Shown: positions 7,744-16,477 of the stretch, piece by piece | Layout: every line of letters starts with the position of its first letter | How positions within the stretch are numbered: position 1 is the stretch's first letter | Assembly (NCBI RefSeq): GCF_900114765.1 | Contig: NZ_FOUD01000003.1 | Location: 1 to 64,000, forward strand | Reading direction: 5' to 3' | Source of the DNA: Halopseudomonas pachastrellae | Lineage (GTDB): Bacteria > Pseudomonadota > Gammaproteobacteria > Pseudomonadales > Pseudomonadaceae | Length of the DNA: 64,000 bases | The notes under the pieces: model-generated | Told to the model about the DNA's origin: nothing | What the model saw: the letters and a program-made list of their open reading frames with translations, nothing else | Databases searched by the model: none | Translations under genes and position numbers: made by a program

Positions 7744-8451
7744 ATGAATAACGACTCCAGACGCAATGAAAGTGCCGAAGAAGCCCTCAAGCAAATCGTC
7801 GACGGCTTCAACCGTTTCCGTAACGAGGTTTATCCCGCCCAGCAGGAACTGTTCAAACAATTGGCCCACGAACAGATTCCGCGCGCCATGTTCATTACCT
7901 GCGCCGACTCGCGCGTTGCGCCGGAGCTGATCACCCAGAGCTCGCCCGGCGACCTGTTCGTCTCCCGAAACGTCGGCAACGTGGTACCGCCGTACGGTCA
8001 GATGATGGGCGGCGTTTCCACCGCCATCGAGTTCGCGGTACTGGCGCTGAACGTGCAGCACATCATCATCTGCGGCCACTCCGACTGTGGCGCGATGAAG
8101 GCGGTACTGGCCCCGGAAACCCTCGACTCGCTGCCGACGGTAAAGGCCTGGCTGCGCCACGCCGAAGTCGCCAAAATCGTGGTCGAAGACAACTGCGGCT
8201 GCTGCGACGACAAGCTGGCCATGATGACCGAGGAAAACGTCATCGCCCAACTGCAGCACCTGGCGACCCACCCGTCGGTCGCATCCCGCCTGGCCCGTGG
8301 CGAGCTGTTCATCCACGGCTGGGTGTACGACATCGAGACCGCCCGCATCCGCGCCTACGACTCGGAAACCAACGAGTTCCGCCAGATCGGCGAAGGCCCG
8401 CTGCCGATGGCAACACCGCGCGCGCGCTACCCCGGCCGCAACGCGAGCTAA
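7744..8451 (+). CDS. can: Beta-class carbonic anhydrase
   Basis: The 235-residue enzyme interconverts CO2 and bicarbonate. Zinc ligands are visible: Cys53 in the CADSR motif, then His112 and Cys115 in GHSDCGAM, with the Asp55/Arg57 catalytic dyad in CADSR. The SRNVGNVVPP segment is the usual beta-CA active-site wall. There is no signal peptide, so it is cytoplasmic. It lies just downstream of the bicarbonate-consuming pycAB pair and upstream of purEK, whose PurK also uses bicarbonate. A role in supplying bicarbonate to these carboxylases is a reasonable inference, but it is separated from pycB by a hairpin and is probably transcribed on its own. Confidence 0.93.
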   Translation: MNNDSRRNESAEEALKQIVDGFNRFRNEVYPAQQELFKQLAHEQIPRAMFITCADSRVAPELITQSSPGDLFVSRNVGNVVPPYGQMMGGVSTAIEFAVLALNVQHIIICGHSDCGAMKAVLAPETLDSLPTVKAWLRHAEVAKIVVEDNCGCCDDKLAMMTEENVIAQLQHLATHPSVASRLARGELFIHGWVYDIETARIRAYDSETNEFRQIGEGPLPMATPRARYPGRNAS

Positions 8452-8463
8452 CCGACGGGCGCA

Positions 8464-8493
8464 TTACTGTATTTACACAATTACAGGTATACT
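8464..8493 (+). promoter_or_regulatory. Putative purE promoter
   Basis: A good -10 hexamer, TATACT (8488-8493), is present. The only reasonably spaced -35 candidate is the weak TTACTG (8464-8469; 18-bp spacer). The predicted transcript start near 8500 gives a leader of about 115 nt that contains a hairpin. Confidence 0.4.
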
Positions 8494-8541
8494 GCGCCGT
8501 CTGTTTAGCGGCAGGCCCTCCATAAGCCTGCACTCTCCAAG

Positions 8542-8571
8542 CAAGCCACGCCAGTTCGCTGCCGTGGCTTG
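8542..8571 (+). terminator. Hairpin in the can-purE intergenic region / purE leader
   Basis: CAAGCCACG (8542-8550) pairs with CGTGGCTTG (8563-8571) across a 12-base loop, followed by TTGGTTTCT. It lies downstream of the likely purE -10. It could terminate can transcripts or act in the purE leader as an attenuator; the sequence does not decide. Confidence 0.5.
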
Positions 8572-8616
8572 TTGGTTTCTGCCGCCGAGGCGGCCCTGAT
8601 GAGCGAGGCACTACAG

Positions 8617-9108
8617 ATGACCGCACTGGTTGGCGTGATCATGGGCTCCAAGTCCGACTGGTCCACCCTGAGCCATACGGCCGACATGCTTGAACAGCTG
8701 GGTATTCCCTACGAAGTAAAGGTGGTTTCTGCTCACCGCACCCCTGATCTGCTGTTCCAATACGCTGAAGAAGCGGCCGATCGCGGCATTGAAGTGATCA
8801 TCGCCGGCGCCGGCGGCGCAGCCCACCTGCCGGGCATGTGCGCAGCCAAGACCCACCTGCCGGTCCTCGGCGTTCCGGTGCAATCCTCCATGCTCTCTGG
8901 TGTCGACTCGCTGCTGTCCATCGTGCAGATGCCGGCCGGCGTTCCGGTCGCCACCCTGGCTATCGGCAAGGCTGGTGCGATTAATGCCGCGCTGCTGTCA
9001 GCCAGCATTCTTGGCGGCAAGCACCCGCAGTTCAGCAAGGCCCTGCAGGAATTCCGCACCCAGCAGACCGACAACGTGCTGGACAACCCAGACCCGCGTC
9101 AGGCTTGA
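8617..9108 (+). CDS. purE: 5-(carboxyamino)imidazole ribonucleotide mutase
   Basis: The 163-residue class I PurE converts N5-CAIR to CAIR in purine synthesis. The start at 8617 ([15 protein letters not shown]) is chosen because it gives the family length and follows GAGG; the frame extends to 8569 without conserved sequence. Visible motifs are GSKSDW at the N-terminus, SAHRTPD, the [12 protein letters not shown] nucleotide loop and [13 protein letters not shown]. It precedes purK by 10 bp, so the two are co-transcribed. The PurE/PurK pair works in sequence: PurK makes N5-CAIR from AIR, ATP and bicarbonate, and PurE rearranges it. Confidence 0.95.
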   Translation: MTALVGVIMGSKSDWSTLSHTADMLEQLGIPYEVKVVSAHRTPDLLFQYAEEAADRGIEVIIAGAGGAAHLPGMCAAKTHLPVLGVPVQSSMLSGVDSLLSIVQMPAGVPVATLAIGKAGAINAALLSASILGGKHPQFSKALQEFRTQQTDNVLDNPDPRQA

Positions 9109-9118
9109 GGAAACGGAT

Positions 9119-10201
9119 ATGAAGATCGGTGTCATCGGTGGTGGACAATTAGGTCGCATGCTGGCGTTGGCCGGCACCCCGCTCGGCCAGCAGTTCGCGT
9201 TTCTCGACCCGGCCCCGGACGCCTGCGCCCAGGCCCTCGGTGAGCATATCCGCGCCGATTACAACGACACCGATCACCTGCGCCAGCTGGCCGATGAAGT
9301 GGACGTGGTGACCTTCGAGTTCGAAAGCGTGCCCGCCGAAACCGTCGCCTTCCTGTCGCAATTCGTTCCGGTCTACCCGAATGCCGAATCGCTGCGCATC
9401 GCCCGTGATCGCTGGTTCGAGAAGTCGATGTTCCAGGACCTCGGCATCCCCACCCCGGAGTTTGCCGACATCCAGTCGCAGGACAACCTCGACGCTGCGG
9501 TCAAGCGCATCGGCCTGCCGGCGGTGATGAAAACCCGCACCCTGGGTTATGACGGCAAGGGCCAGAAGGTCCTGCGCCACCCGGAAGACGTGGTTGGCGC
9601 CTTTGCCGAGCTGGGCAGCGTGCCCTGCATTCTGGAAGGCTTTGTGCCCTTCACCGGCGAGGTATCACTGGTCGCCGTGCGCGCCCGCGACGGGGAAACC
9701 CGCTTCTACCCGCTGGTGCACAACACCCACGAGAACGGCATCCTCAAACTGTCGATTGCCAGCACCGAGCATCCGCTGCAAGCGCTGGCCGAAGACTACG
9801 TTGGCCGCGTGCTCGACAAGCTGGACTACGTCGGCGTGCTGGCCTTCGAATTCTTCGAGGTCGACGGCGGCCTGAAAGCCAACGAGATCGCCCCGCGCGT
9901 GCACAACTCCGGCCACTGGACCATCGAAGGCGCCGAGTGCAGCCAGTTCGAAAACCACCTGCGCGCTATCGCCGGCCTGCCGCTGGGCTCGACCGCCAAG
10001 GTCGGTGAAAGCGCGATGCTGAACTTTATCGGTGAAGTGCCAGCAGTCGAGGCAGTCAGTGCCATCGAGCACTGCCATCTGCACCACTACGGCAAGGCCT
10101 TTAAGGCCGGCCGCAAAGTCGGCCACGCCACCCTGCGCTGCCCGGATATAGCGGCGCTGAAAGCGGGTATCGCCGAGGTTGAGGCGCTGATCGACAAATA
10201 A
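9119..10201 (+). CDS. purK: 5-(carboxyamino)imidazole ribonucleotide synthase
   Basis: The 360-residue ATP-grasp enzyme makes N5-CAIR from AIR, bicarbonate and ATP. The start is the ATG at 9119 (MKIGVIGGGQLGRMLA), preceded by GAGGAAACG; the frame is open upstream through purE, but that is shadow sequence. The glycine-rich N-terminal domain (GGGQLGRM), the ATP-grasp central domain (KTRTLGYDGKGQ, EGFVPFTGEVSLV) and the C-terminal EIAPRVHNSGHWTIEGA substrate/metal region are all present. Length equals that of pseudomonad PurK. A strong terminator follows at 10223-10253, closing the purEK unit. Confidence 0.95.
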   Translation: MKIGVIGGGQLGRMLALAGTPLGQQFAFLDPAPDACAQALGEHIRADYNDTDHLRQLADEVDVVTFEFESVPAETVAFLSQFVPVYPNAESLRIARDRWFEKSMFQDLGIPTPEFADIQSQDNLDAAVKRIGLPAVMKTRTLGYDGKGQKVLRHPEDVVGAFAELGSVPCILEGFVPFTGEVSLVAVRARDGETRFYPLVHNTHENGILKLSIASTEHPLQALAEDYVGRVLDKLDYVGVLAFEFFEVDGGLKANEIAPRVHNSGHWTIEGAECSQFENHLRAIAGLPLGSTAKVGESAMLNFIGEVPAVEAVSAIEHCHLHHYGKAFKAGRKVGHATLRCPDIAALKAGIAEVEALIDK

Positions 10202-10222
10202 GTTGGTGGCGGGATAAACGAG

Positions 10223-10253
10223 AAAGGCGCAGCACTGGGTGTTGCGCCTTTTT
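10223..10253 (+). terminator. Rho-independent terminator of purEK
   Basis: AAAGGCGCA (10223-10231) and TGCGCCTTT (10243-10251) form a 9-bp stem followed by further T residues, 21 bp after the purK stop. Confidence 0.85.
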
Positions 10254-10665
10254 GCTTGCAGCAACCGTTGCCGATGCTCCTGTGGAGGGCCACGGCACGC
10301 CGTGGCCGTGCGACCAACACCACCGCACCGTTGGCTTGTTCACTACGCTGCTTTCTTGCTCGCCTTTCGCCTTTTCCGGCGAGCCAAGGGGGGCTGCTTG
10401 CCCAGCCCCCCTTAGCGATCCCCCGGGGCACCCGGCTACGCGGCCCTTCGGGTTCGCTGCGTTGCTCGGGCTAACGGGGAGTCATAAAACTCGTCGCTTC
10501 GCTCCTCAGACAACCTATGACTCTTTTTCCCGTTAGCCCTGCGCTACTCGCCCGCGTAAACGGGACTCGGGTCCGTGCGGCAGTCACCTTCGTTGATCTT
10601 GCCTTCAAACCTAAAATCCCCGCAGCACCACACGGTGCTCCGGGGGTTGCTCATCGCTCATTGCA
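10254..10665. repeat. Gene-free region with several GC-rich palindromes
   Basis: No convincing gene is seen between the purK terminator and the convergent acyl-CoA dehydrogenase. The region has a GGCCACGG/CCGTGGCC hairpin (about 10288-10308), an AAGGGGGGCTG/CAGCCCCCCTT hairpin (about 10384-10411), and a two-part inverted repeat: GGGCTAACGGG then GAGTCATA (10468-10486), answered by TATGACTC then CCCGTTAGCCC (10516-10539). Short frames here are low-complexity and lack homology. It looks like a composite of dispersed intergenic repeats. Confidence 0.6.
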
Positions 10666-11886
10666 TTACTGGTAGCGCTTGAGCTCGGCCTTGGCAATCG
10701 CGTTGCGGTGCACTTCATCCGGACCATCGGCGGTGCGCAGGTGGCGGGCGTATACGTACAGCTGGGCCAGCGGGAAGTCGGACGAGAAGCCACCAGCGCC
10801 GTGGGCCTGAATCGCCCAGTCGATGACCTGACAAGCCATGTTCGGCGCGGCGACCTTAATCATCGCGATTTGCTTGGCAGCGACCTTGTTGCCTACGGTA
10901 TCCATCAGGTGCGCAGCGTTCATCACCAAAAAGCGCGCCTGATCGATCATGATCCGCGACTCGGCGATGCGCTCACGCCAAACGCCCTGCTCGGACAGCG
11001 GCTTGCCGAAGGCAACACGCTTGCTCAGGCGTTCGCACATCAGCGCCAGCGCACGCTCGGCCTGACCGATTACGCGCATGCAGTGGTGGATACGGCCCGG
11101 GCCAAGGCGCCCTTGCGCGATTTCGAAGCCACGACCTTCACCCAGCAGCATATTGCTGGCCGGTACACGGACGTTTTCAAAGACGATTTCCGGGTGACCG
11201 TACGGCGGATCCATATAGCCGTAGCAACCCATGTCACGCACTACCGTCACACCGGGGGTGTTCATCGGCACCAGAATCATCGACTGCTGCTGGTGACGGT
11301 TCGGGTTTTCCGGGTCGCTCTTACCCATGACCACCATGATTTCGCACCGCTCGTTAGCGGCGCCGGAGATGTACCACTTTCGGCCGTTGATAACGTACTC
11401 GTCGCCGTCACGCTCAATGCGGGTTTCCACGTTGGTCGCGTCGGAGGAAGCAACCAGCGGCTCGGTCATGGCAAAAGCTGAGCGGATTTCGCCGTTCAGC
11501 AGCGGGGTCAACCAGCGCTCTTGCTGCTCCTTGGTGCCATAGCGGGCCAGCACTTCCATGTTGCCGGTGTCCGGTGCACCACAGTTGAAGACCTCGGAGG
11601 CCCACATGCCGGGCACGCGACCCATCAGCTCGGCCAGCGGGGCGTATTCCATGTTGCTCAGGCCCGGGCCGTGCTCTGCTTCCGGCAGAAACAGGTTCCA
11701 CAGACCTTCGGCGCGGGCCTTGGCTTTCAGCTCTTCCATCAGCTTGACGGTGGTGTAGGCGTTGCCGGCCTTCTCGTTGGCGCGGATTTCTTCTTCGTAA
11801 CGCTGCTCATTCGGGAAAACATGCGCATCCATAAAGTCGGAAACGCGTTTCTGCAGGTCCAGCGAACGTTCGGTCTGGTGATACAT
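10666..11886 (-). CDS. Acyl-CoA dehydrogenase family protein
   Basis: The 406-residue flavoenzyme should oxidise an acyl-CoA to a trans-2-enoyl-CoA. The helical N-terminal domain (about 1-130), the middle beta domain ([20 protein letters not shown] and [10 protein letters not shown], about 140-250) and the C-terminal helical domain (about 255-406) are clear. The [11 protein letters not shown] motif and the terminal [17 protein letters not shown]...[10 protein letters not shown] region resemble the ACAD10/11-like branch rather than classical short-chain enzymes. Substrate length is not evident. It diverges from a TetR gene and its promoter overlaps an 18-bp palindrome, so repression by that TetR protein, relieved by an acyl-CoA or related ligand, is likely. 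Confidence 0.88.
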   Translation of the reverse strand: MYHQTERSLDLQKRVSDFMDAHVFPNEQRYEEEIRANEKAGNAYTTVKLMEELKAKARAEGLWNLFLPEAEHGPGLSNMEYAPLAELMGRVPGMWASEVFNCGAPDTGNMEVLARYGTKEQQERWLTPLLNGEIRSAFAMTEPLVASSDATNVETRIERDGDEYVINGRKWYISGAANERCEIMVVMGKSDPENPNRHQQQSMILVPMNTPGVTVVRDMGCYGYMDPPYGHPEIVFENVRVPASNMLLGEGRGFEIAQGRLGPGRIHHCMRVIGQAERALALMCERLSKRVAFGKPLSEQGVWRERIAESRIMIDQARFLVMNAAHLMDTVGNKVAAKQIAMIKVAAPNMACQVIDWAIQAHGAGGFSSDFPLAQLYVYARHLRTADGPDEVHRNAIAKAELKRYQ

Positions 11887-11947
11887 GGCGAACTCCTGAG
11901 GTGTCGATCATGCGGCTGCGGTGGCGGCCGTCCTGAACACAAAATCT

Positions 11948-11965
11948 CAATACACATGTGTATTG
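11948..11965. promoter_or_regulatory. 18-bp palindromic operator between the acyl-CoA dehydrogenase and TetR genes
   Basis: CAATACACATGTGTATTG is a perfect 18-bp palindrome. On the minus strand it lies directly after a consensus -35 hexamer TTGACA (plus-strand 11964-11969), so it fills the spacer of the acyl-CoA dehydrogenase promoter, where a bound repressor would block polymerase. The adjacent TetR protein is the obvious candidate ligand; this is inference from position and symmetry. Confidence 0.7.
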
Positions 11966-12046
11966 TCAATTGTGTATGGAAATAGATATGACGCGGCCTT
12001 CGCCTGACTTATAATCGGCCGCTTCACTCAGTCACCGGAGCTGCCG

Positions 12047-12700
12047 ATGTCCGCTGCCAGCAAACCCACCCGCCGCGGTCGCCCAACCGGCCGCGCCGTG
12101 CTGACGCCACAGGACTGGTTCGATGCCGCGACCGAAGCCATCCTTGACGGCGGCTTCGATCAGTTGCGCGTACTGCCCTTGGCCAAACGCCTGAAGGTGA
12201 CCCGAGGCAGCTTTTACTGGCACTTCGAAGACCTGCCGCAATTCATTCGCCTGTTCCTCGATCAATGGAAAGCCCTGCGCATCAAGGGCCTGCGCTACTG
12301 GAAGCCGGGTATGGACCCGTCGCTTACGCCGCAACAGGAAGTGGATCGCGTGCTACTGCTGATGTTTGAGGGGCCGGCGGTGGAGTTCAAACGCATGAAG
12401 GTGGAGTTCGCCATCCGCGATTTTGCTCAACGCGACCTCTACGCCCGCGACATTGTTGCCGCTGTAGACGAGGCCCGCGTAGAACAGACCGCCAGACTGC
12501 TGCAGCCCCTGGTGCCTGAAGGCAACGCTCGGGGCATGGCAATGATTCAGTACGCCACCGTGCTTGGCAGTGTGCTGCTGTTCCGTGGCCAGCTCGGCGG
12601 CGAGAAGGCACTGCAGACGATCCGCGAACAATGGCGCTCATTGCTGCAAGCGCCTCAAGTTGTCACCTCTGAGGCCGATAATGACAGTACGGGAAGCTAA
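12047..12700 (+). CDS. TetR-family transcriptional regulator
   Basis: The 217-residue protein has an N-terminal TetR helix-turn-helix (about residues 22-68), with the diagnostic LAKRLKVTRGSFYWHFEDLP recognition segment, preceded by a basic tail (KPTRRGRPTGR). The C-terminal ligand domain (about 80-200) is helical and does not identify an inducer. It is divergent from the acyl-CoA dehydrogenase gene across a 160-bp spacer holding a perfect palindrome, the usual setting for a local repressor. It is followed by the MHYT kinase gene, which has its own ribosome-binding site and is probably unrelated in function. Confidence 0.88.
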   Translation: MSAASKPTRRGRPTGRAVLTPQDWFDAATEAILDGGFDQLRVLPLAKRLKVTRGSFYWHFEDLPQFIRLFLDQWKALRIKGLRYWKPGMDPSLTPQQEVDRVLLLMFEGPAVEFKRMKVEFAIRDFAQRDLYARDIVAAVDEARVEQTARLLQPLVPEGNARGMAMIQYATVLGSVLLFRGQLGGEKALQTIREQWRSLLQAPQVVTSEADNDSTGS

Positions 12701-12816
12701 GCTGGACAGCTTGCGCCAACCCCGCCATGATTTCATAGTGCCGTCACGCGCCGGATGCGGGATGACTGCGCACCTGCTGACGCCAGGCTGGCGTTGGGCA
12801 TAGTCAGGAGCGAAGC

Positions 12817-15800
12817 GTGCCGATCCATTCCTGGTTTTATCAGGCCGACCTACATCAAGGCCCCCTATTGCATGGCCACCACCACCACCACAGCTTAATA
12901 GTGCTGTCGGTGCTGGTCGCCATTGCGGCGTCGTGGCTGGCCTTGCAGGTGGCAGGCCTGGCGCGCCGCGCCGCCACTCCGGCCACCCGCCGCGGTGCTG
13001 TGCTCAGTGGTGCCGCCGCGCTCGGTGGCGGCATTTGGGCCATGCACTTTATCGGCATGCTGTCTTTCACCCTGCCGCTGGAAGTGCACTACGACCTTAC
13101 CGTTACGCTGCTGTCCATACTGCCCGCCATGGGCGCCTCGCTAATTGCCCTGCAGCTACTCTCACGCCGTCTGCTGGGCGCCCGCGAACTGCTGATTGGC
13201 GGTACCCTGATCGGCGCTGGCATCGGCACCATGCACTATGTCGGAATGACCGCCATGCGCATGGACGCCCAGCTACTGTTCGACCCCTGGTGGTTTGCCG
13301 GCTCGGTGGTAGTGGCCGTGGTGCTGGCCATTCTTGCGCTCTGGATTCGCTTCGGTCTGGGCCGCCCAACCGCCAAAACCCTGCTGGTGGCGGCGGTGGT
13401 CATGGGGTTGGCGAATGCCACCATGCACTACACCGGCATGGCAGCGGTGCGCATTATCGGTACGCCGGAAACTGGCTACATCACGCAGTTTGAACAGCAA
13501 CGCAACCTCGGCCTGCTGATCGCCTTCGCCACGCTGATGATGGGCATTCTGGTCGGCGCGGTGAACGGTGCTGTGCGCTTCAACCAGCTATATCAAAAAG
13601 TACAAGCCAGCGAAGAGCACATCCGTGGCATCGTCGACACCGCGGTGGACGGCATCATCAGCTGGGACCGCCACGGCCGTATTCAGGAGGTCAACCACGC
13701 CGCCGAGCAGATGTTCGGCTGGCCGGAGGCCGAGTTGCTTGGGCAACACCTGGATATGCTGCTGCCACTGAGCAGCCGAGAACGACTGAATACCTTTCTT
13801 GCCGAGTTTGCTGCCGGCCGCAAGCCTGAGCAACTGGGCAGCAGTACCGAGAGCTGGTGGAAGCGCCGCAATGGCGAGCACTTCCCGGTACGGCTGTCGA
13901 TTGGCCAAACCCACATCCACGGCAAGATTCGCTTCGTCGGCTTTGTCAGCGACATCACGGAACGTCGCCAGCTGGAAGACTCGCTGCAGCAGAGCGAGGA
14001 ACAATACCGCAGCCTGATCAGCAATATTCCGGGCGTTACCTTTCGCTGCCTGCCGCGCGAAGACTGGCGGATGCTGTTTGTCAGTGATGCCGTAGAGCAG
14101 TTGACCGGCTGGCCGCCCGAGCGCTTTCTCACCGGCGACCTGAGCTTTGCCGACATCATTCACCCTGCCGACAGCGACTTCACCGTCGAGCATGTCATGG
14201 GTGGCCTCGGCCGCCATGAAAAGTACAACCTCGAGTACCGCATCTTCCACCGCGACGGCCAGATTCGCTGGGTATCCGAGTACGCCAGCGCCATTTTTGA
14301 CGAGCAAGGTGACCCCGAGTGGATTGACGGGGTCATCATTGACATTACCGAGACCAAGCTGCGCACGGCGGAATTCGAGGGCATCGTGCGGGCCATCAGC
14401 CAGGCCCAGGGCATGCTTGACCTCGATATGCATGGCCAGATCCAGTTTGCCAACCCGCACTTTCTGGCGCTGTGCGGCTGCACCGAAGACCAGCTCAAGG
14501 GGCGCAGCTTCCAGCAGCTGATCGACAACGGTGAGTTTAGCGATGAAGCCTGGGCCAGCATTCGCCGAGGTGAATATCTGGTCGGTGAGTACAGCCTTAC
14601 CCACAGCCAGGGCAATAGCGTCTATGTGCAGATCTACTGCAACCCGATCATCGACAGCCTGGGCAATCCCGCCAAGGTGATCGTTCTGGTCACCGACCTG
14701 AGCGAGCGCCGGCGCATGGAAGTCGATCTGCTCGAAGCCAAGGAGCGTGCCGAGCTGGCGGCCGAGTCCAAGGGCGCCTTCCTGGCCAACATGAGTCACG
14801 AAATCCGCACCCCAATGAACGCCATAATCGGCTTCAGCGAAGTGCTGCTGAACGACAACCTGACCGCCAATCAGCGCAAGTACGCACGTACCGTTAACCA
14901 GTCTGCCCGTTCACTGCTGGGCCTGCTCAACGATATTCTCGACACCGCCAAGCTGGAAAAGGGTCAGGTACGGCTGGAGGGCCAGGACTTCTCTCTGCGC
15001 GAACTCTGCCAGCAACAAATCAACGTGTTCAGTCTGGAAGCCAATCGCAAGGGCTTGCAGCTGGCGCTCAGCTACCAGCTACCGCAGGAGCACTTCAGCG
15101 GCGACCCGACGCGTATCCGTCAGGTGCTGACCAACCTGCTGGGCAATGCCATCAAGTTTACCGAGCAAGGCCGGGTCGAGCTCCGCGTGGATAAGCACCA
15201 GAAACAGGTCCGTCTGCGCATCAGCGACACCGGCATCGGTATCCCGACGGATCGCCTGCAGCAGATTTTCGAGCCGTTCGCCCAGGCTGATGCGTCCATG
15301 AGCCGGCGCTTTGGCGGCACCGGATTGGGTACCACTATCGCGCGCCAGCTGGTGGAACTGATGGGTGGTCACATCAGCGTCGAGAGTACTCCGGGGCAGG
15401 GGTCTACCTTCCAGGTACTACTCCCGCTAACCGCTGCCAGTGCAGACGCCAAGGCGCTGAGCGCACTCACCAGTAACCGCATTGAGCTGCCACCACTACG
15501 CATTCTGGTTGCCGATGATGTCGCCGAGAACGTGCAACTGATGGAGCTGTTGCTGCACAACGAGGGCCACCGGGTACGCAGTGTGGGCAACGGGCTACGT
15601 GCCTTCGAGCTGGTGGCCGAGGAGCCCTTCGATCTGATCCTCATGGACATGCAGATGCCGGAAGTTGACGGCCTGGAGGCCACCCGCATCATCCGCCGCT
15701 ACGAAGCCAATCTGGGGCGACGGCCCACCCCGATCATTGCCCTCACCGCCAGCGTGCTGGACAAGGATCGCCAGGCGGCACGAGAGGCCGGCATGGAAGG

Positions 15801-16473
15801 CTTTGCCTCGAAGCCGGTCGACCGCGTGGCGCTGCGCCAGGAAATGGCGCGGGTATTGGGCCTGCAAGCCCCCAGCGCCGACCACGACAGCGCCAAGACG
15901 GATCAGACTGCCCCCTTGATCGACTGGGCCGGCGGCGAGCTGCGCTGGGGCAATCGGGCCGCTCTGGAACAGGCCATTCACCGCTTCCTTGGGGAGTTGC
16001 CCGGCCAACTTGCCGAGCTCGACCAGGCGTTGGAGCAAGGGGCGCTGGAGCAGGCTCGCCGTCTGGCACACAAACTCAACGGCAGCGCCGGCAACCTGTC
16101 ACTGCAGGCGCTGCGCCTGCTTGCCAGCGAACTGGAGGCCAAGCTGGCCGCGGGCCAGAACGATACCGAAACGCTGCGTCAGGCGCTGCATACCTGCGCC
16201 CTGCAGAGCCGCGCTGCGGCGCCGGTTCCCGCTCCTGCCCAGACCGGTGTCGCCGGCGAGACGCTGGATGCGGCAGAGCGTGACAGCCTGATTGAGAAGC
16301 TAATCACCGTGCTGCAACGCGGCGAGGTCAACGAACAGGCCCTGCAGCGTCTGGCTGGCAGCCTCACCAGCGAGCAACGCATGGCGCTTGACCAAGCGCT
16401 CGATAATTTTGACTTTGCAGCCGCTATCGCTCTGCTGGAAGCCGAGCTCAGCACTGCCTCCACCCAAGGTTGA
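12817..16473 (+). CDS. MHYT-domain hybrid sensor histidine kinase (MHYT-PAS-PAS-PAS-HK-REC-Hpt)
   Basis: The 1218-residue membrane kinase starts at GTG 12817, with AGGAG upstream. The N-terminal seven-helix MHYT sensor (about residues 20-245) shows three signature motifs, MHFIGM, MHYVGM and MHYTGM, proposed to bind metal and sense O2, CO or NO. Three PAS segments follow (about 260-385, 393-510, 515-630; ending DITERRQLE, DITETKLRT and DLSERRRME). Next come HisKA with the phospho-histidine in SHEIRTPMN (His661), an ATPase domain (GNAIKF, DTGIGIP, GGTGLG), a receiver domain (Asp944 in ILMDMQMP) and an Hpt domain (His1085 in AHKLNGSAGN). The N-terminus is His-rich (HGHHHHH). It ends 4 bp before the HD-GYP regulator, its likely phosphotransfer partner. 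Confidence 0.9.
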   Translation: MPIHSWFYQADLHQGPLLHGHHHHHSLIVLSVLVAIAASWLALQVAGLARRAATPATRRGAVLSGAAALGGGIWAMHFIGMLSFTLPLEVHYDLTVTLLSILPAMGASLIALQLLSRRLLGARELLIGGTLIGAGIGTMHYVGMTAMRMDAQLLFDPWWFAGSVVVAVVLAILALWIRFGLGRPTAKTLLVAAVVMGLANATMHYTGMAAVRIIGTPETGYITQFEQQRNLGLLIAFATLMMGILVGAVNGAVRFNQLYQKVQASEEHIRGIVDTAVDGIISWDRHGRIQEVNHAAEQMFGWPEAELLGQHLDMLLPLSSRERLNTFLAEFAAGRKPEQLGSSTESWWKRRNGEHFPVRLSIGQTHIHGKIRFVGFVSDITERRQLEDSLQQSEEQYRSLISNIPGVTFRCLPREDWRMLFVSDAVEQLTGWPPERFLTGDLSFADIIHPADSDFTVEHVMGGLGRHEKYNLEYRIFHRDGQIRWVSEYASAIFDEQGDPEWIDGVIIDITETKLRTAEFEGIVRAISQAQGMLDLDMHGQIQFANPHFLALCGCTEDQLKGRSFQQLIDNGEFSDEAWASIRRGEYLVGEYSLTHSQGNSVYVQIYCNPIIDSLGNPAKVIVLVTDLSERRRMEVDLLEAKERAELAAESKGAFLANMSHEIRTPMNAIIGFSEVLLNDNLTANQRKYARTVNQSARSLLGLLNDILDTAKLEKGQVRLEGQDFSLRELCQQQINVFSLEANRKGLQLALSYQLPQEHFSGDPTRIRQVLTNLLGNAIKFTEQGRVELRVDKHQKQVRLRISDTGIGIPTDRLQQIFEPFAQADASMSRRFGGTGLGTTIARQLVELMGGHISVESTPGQGSTFQVLLPLTAASADAKALSALTSNRIELPPLRILVADDVAENVQLMELLLHNEGHRVRSVGNGLRAFELVAEEPFDLILMDMQMPEVDGLEATRIIRRYEANLGRRPTPIIALTASVLDKDRQAAREAGMEGFASKPVDRVALRQEMARVLGLQAPSADHDSAKTDQTAPLIDWAGGELRWGNRAALEQAIHRFLGELPGQLAELDQALEQGALEQARRLAHKLNGSAGNLSLQALRLLASELEAKLAAGQNDTETLRQALHTCALQSRAAAPVPAPAQTGVAGETLDAAERDSLIEKLITVLQRGEVNEQALQRLAGSLTSEQRMALDQALDNFDFAAAIALLEAELSTASTQG

Positions 16474-16477
16474 CCCC

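Noticed and set aside
8468-8487. LexA-box-like CTGT...ACAG upstream of purE
   Set aside because: The spacing between CTG and CAG is 14 bases rather than the 10 required for a LexA site.
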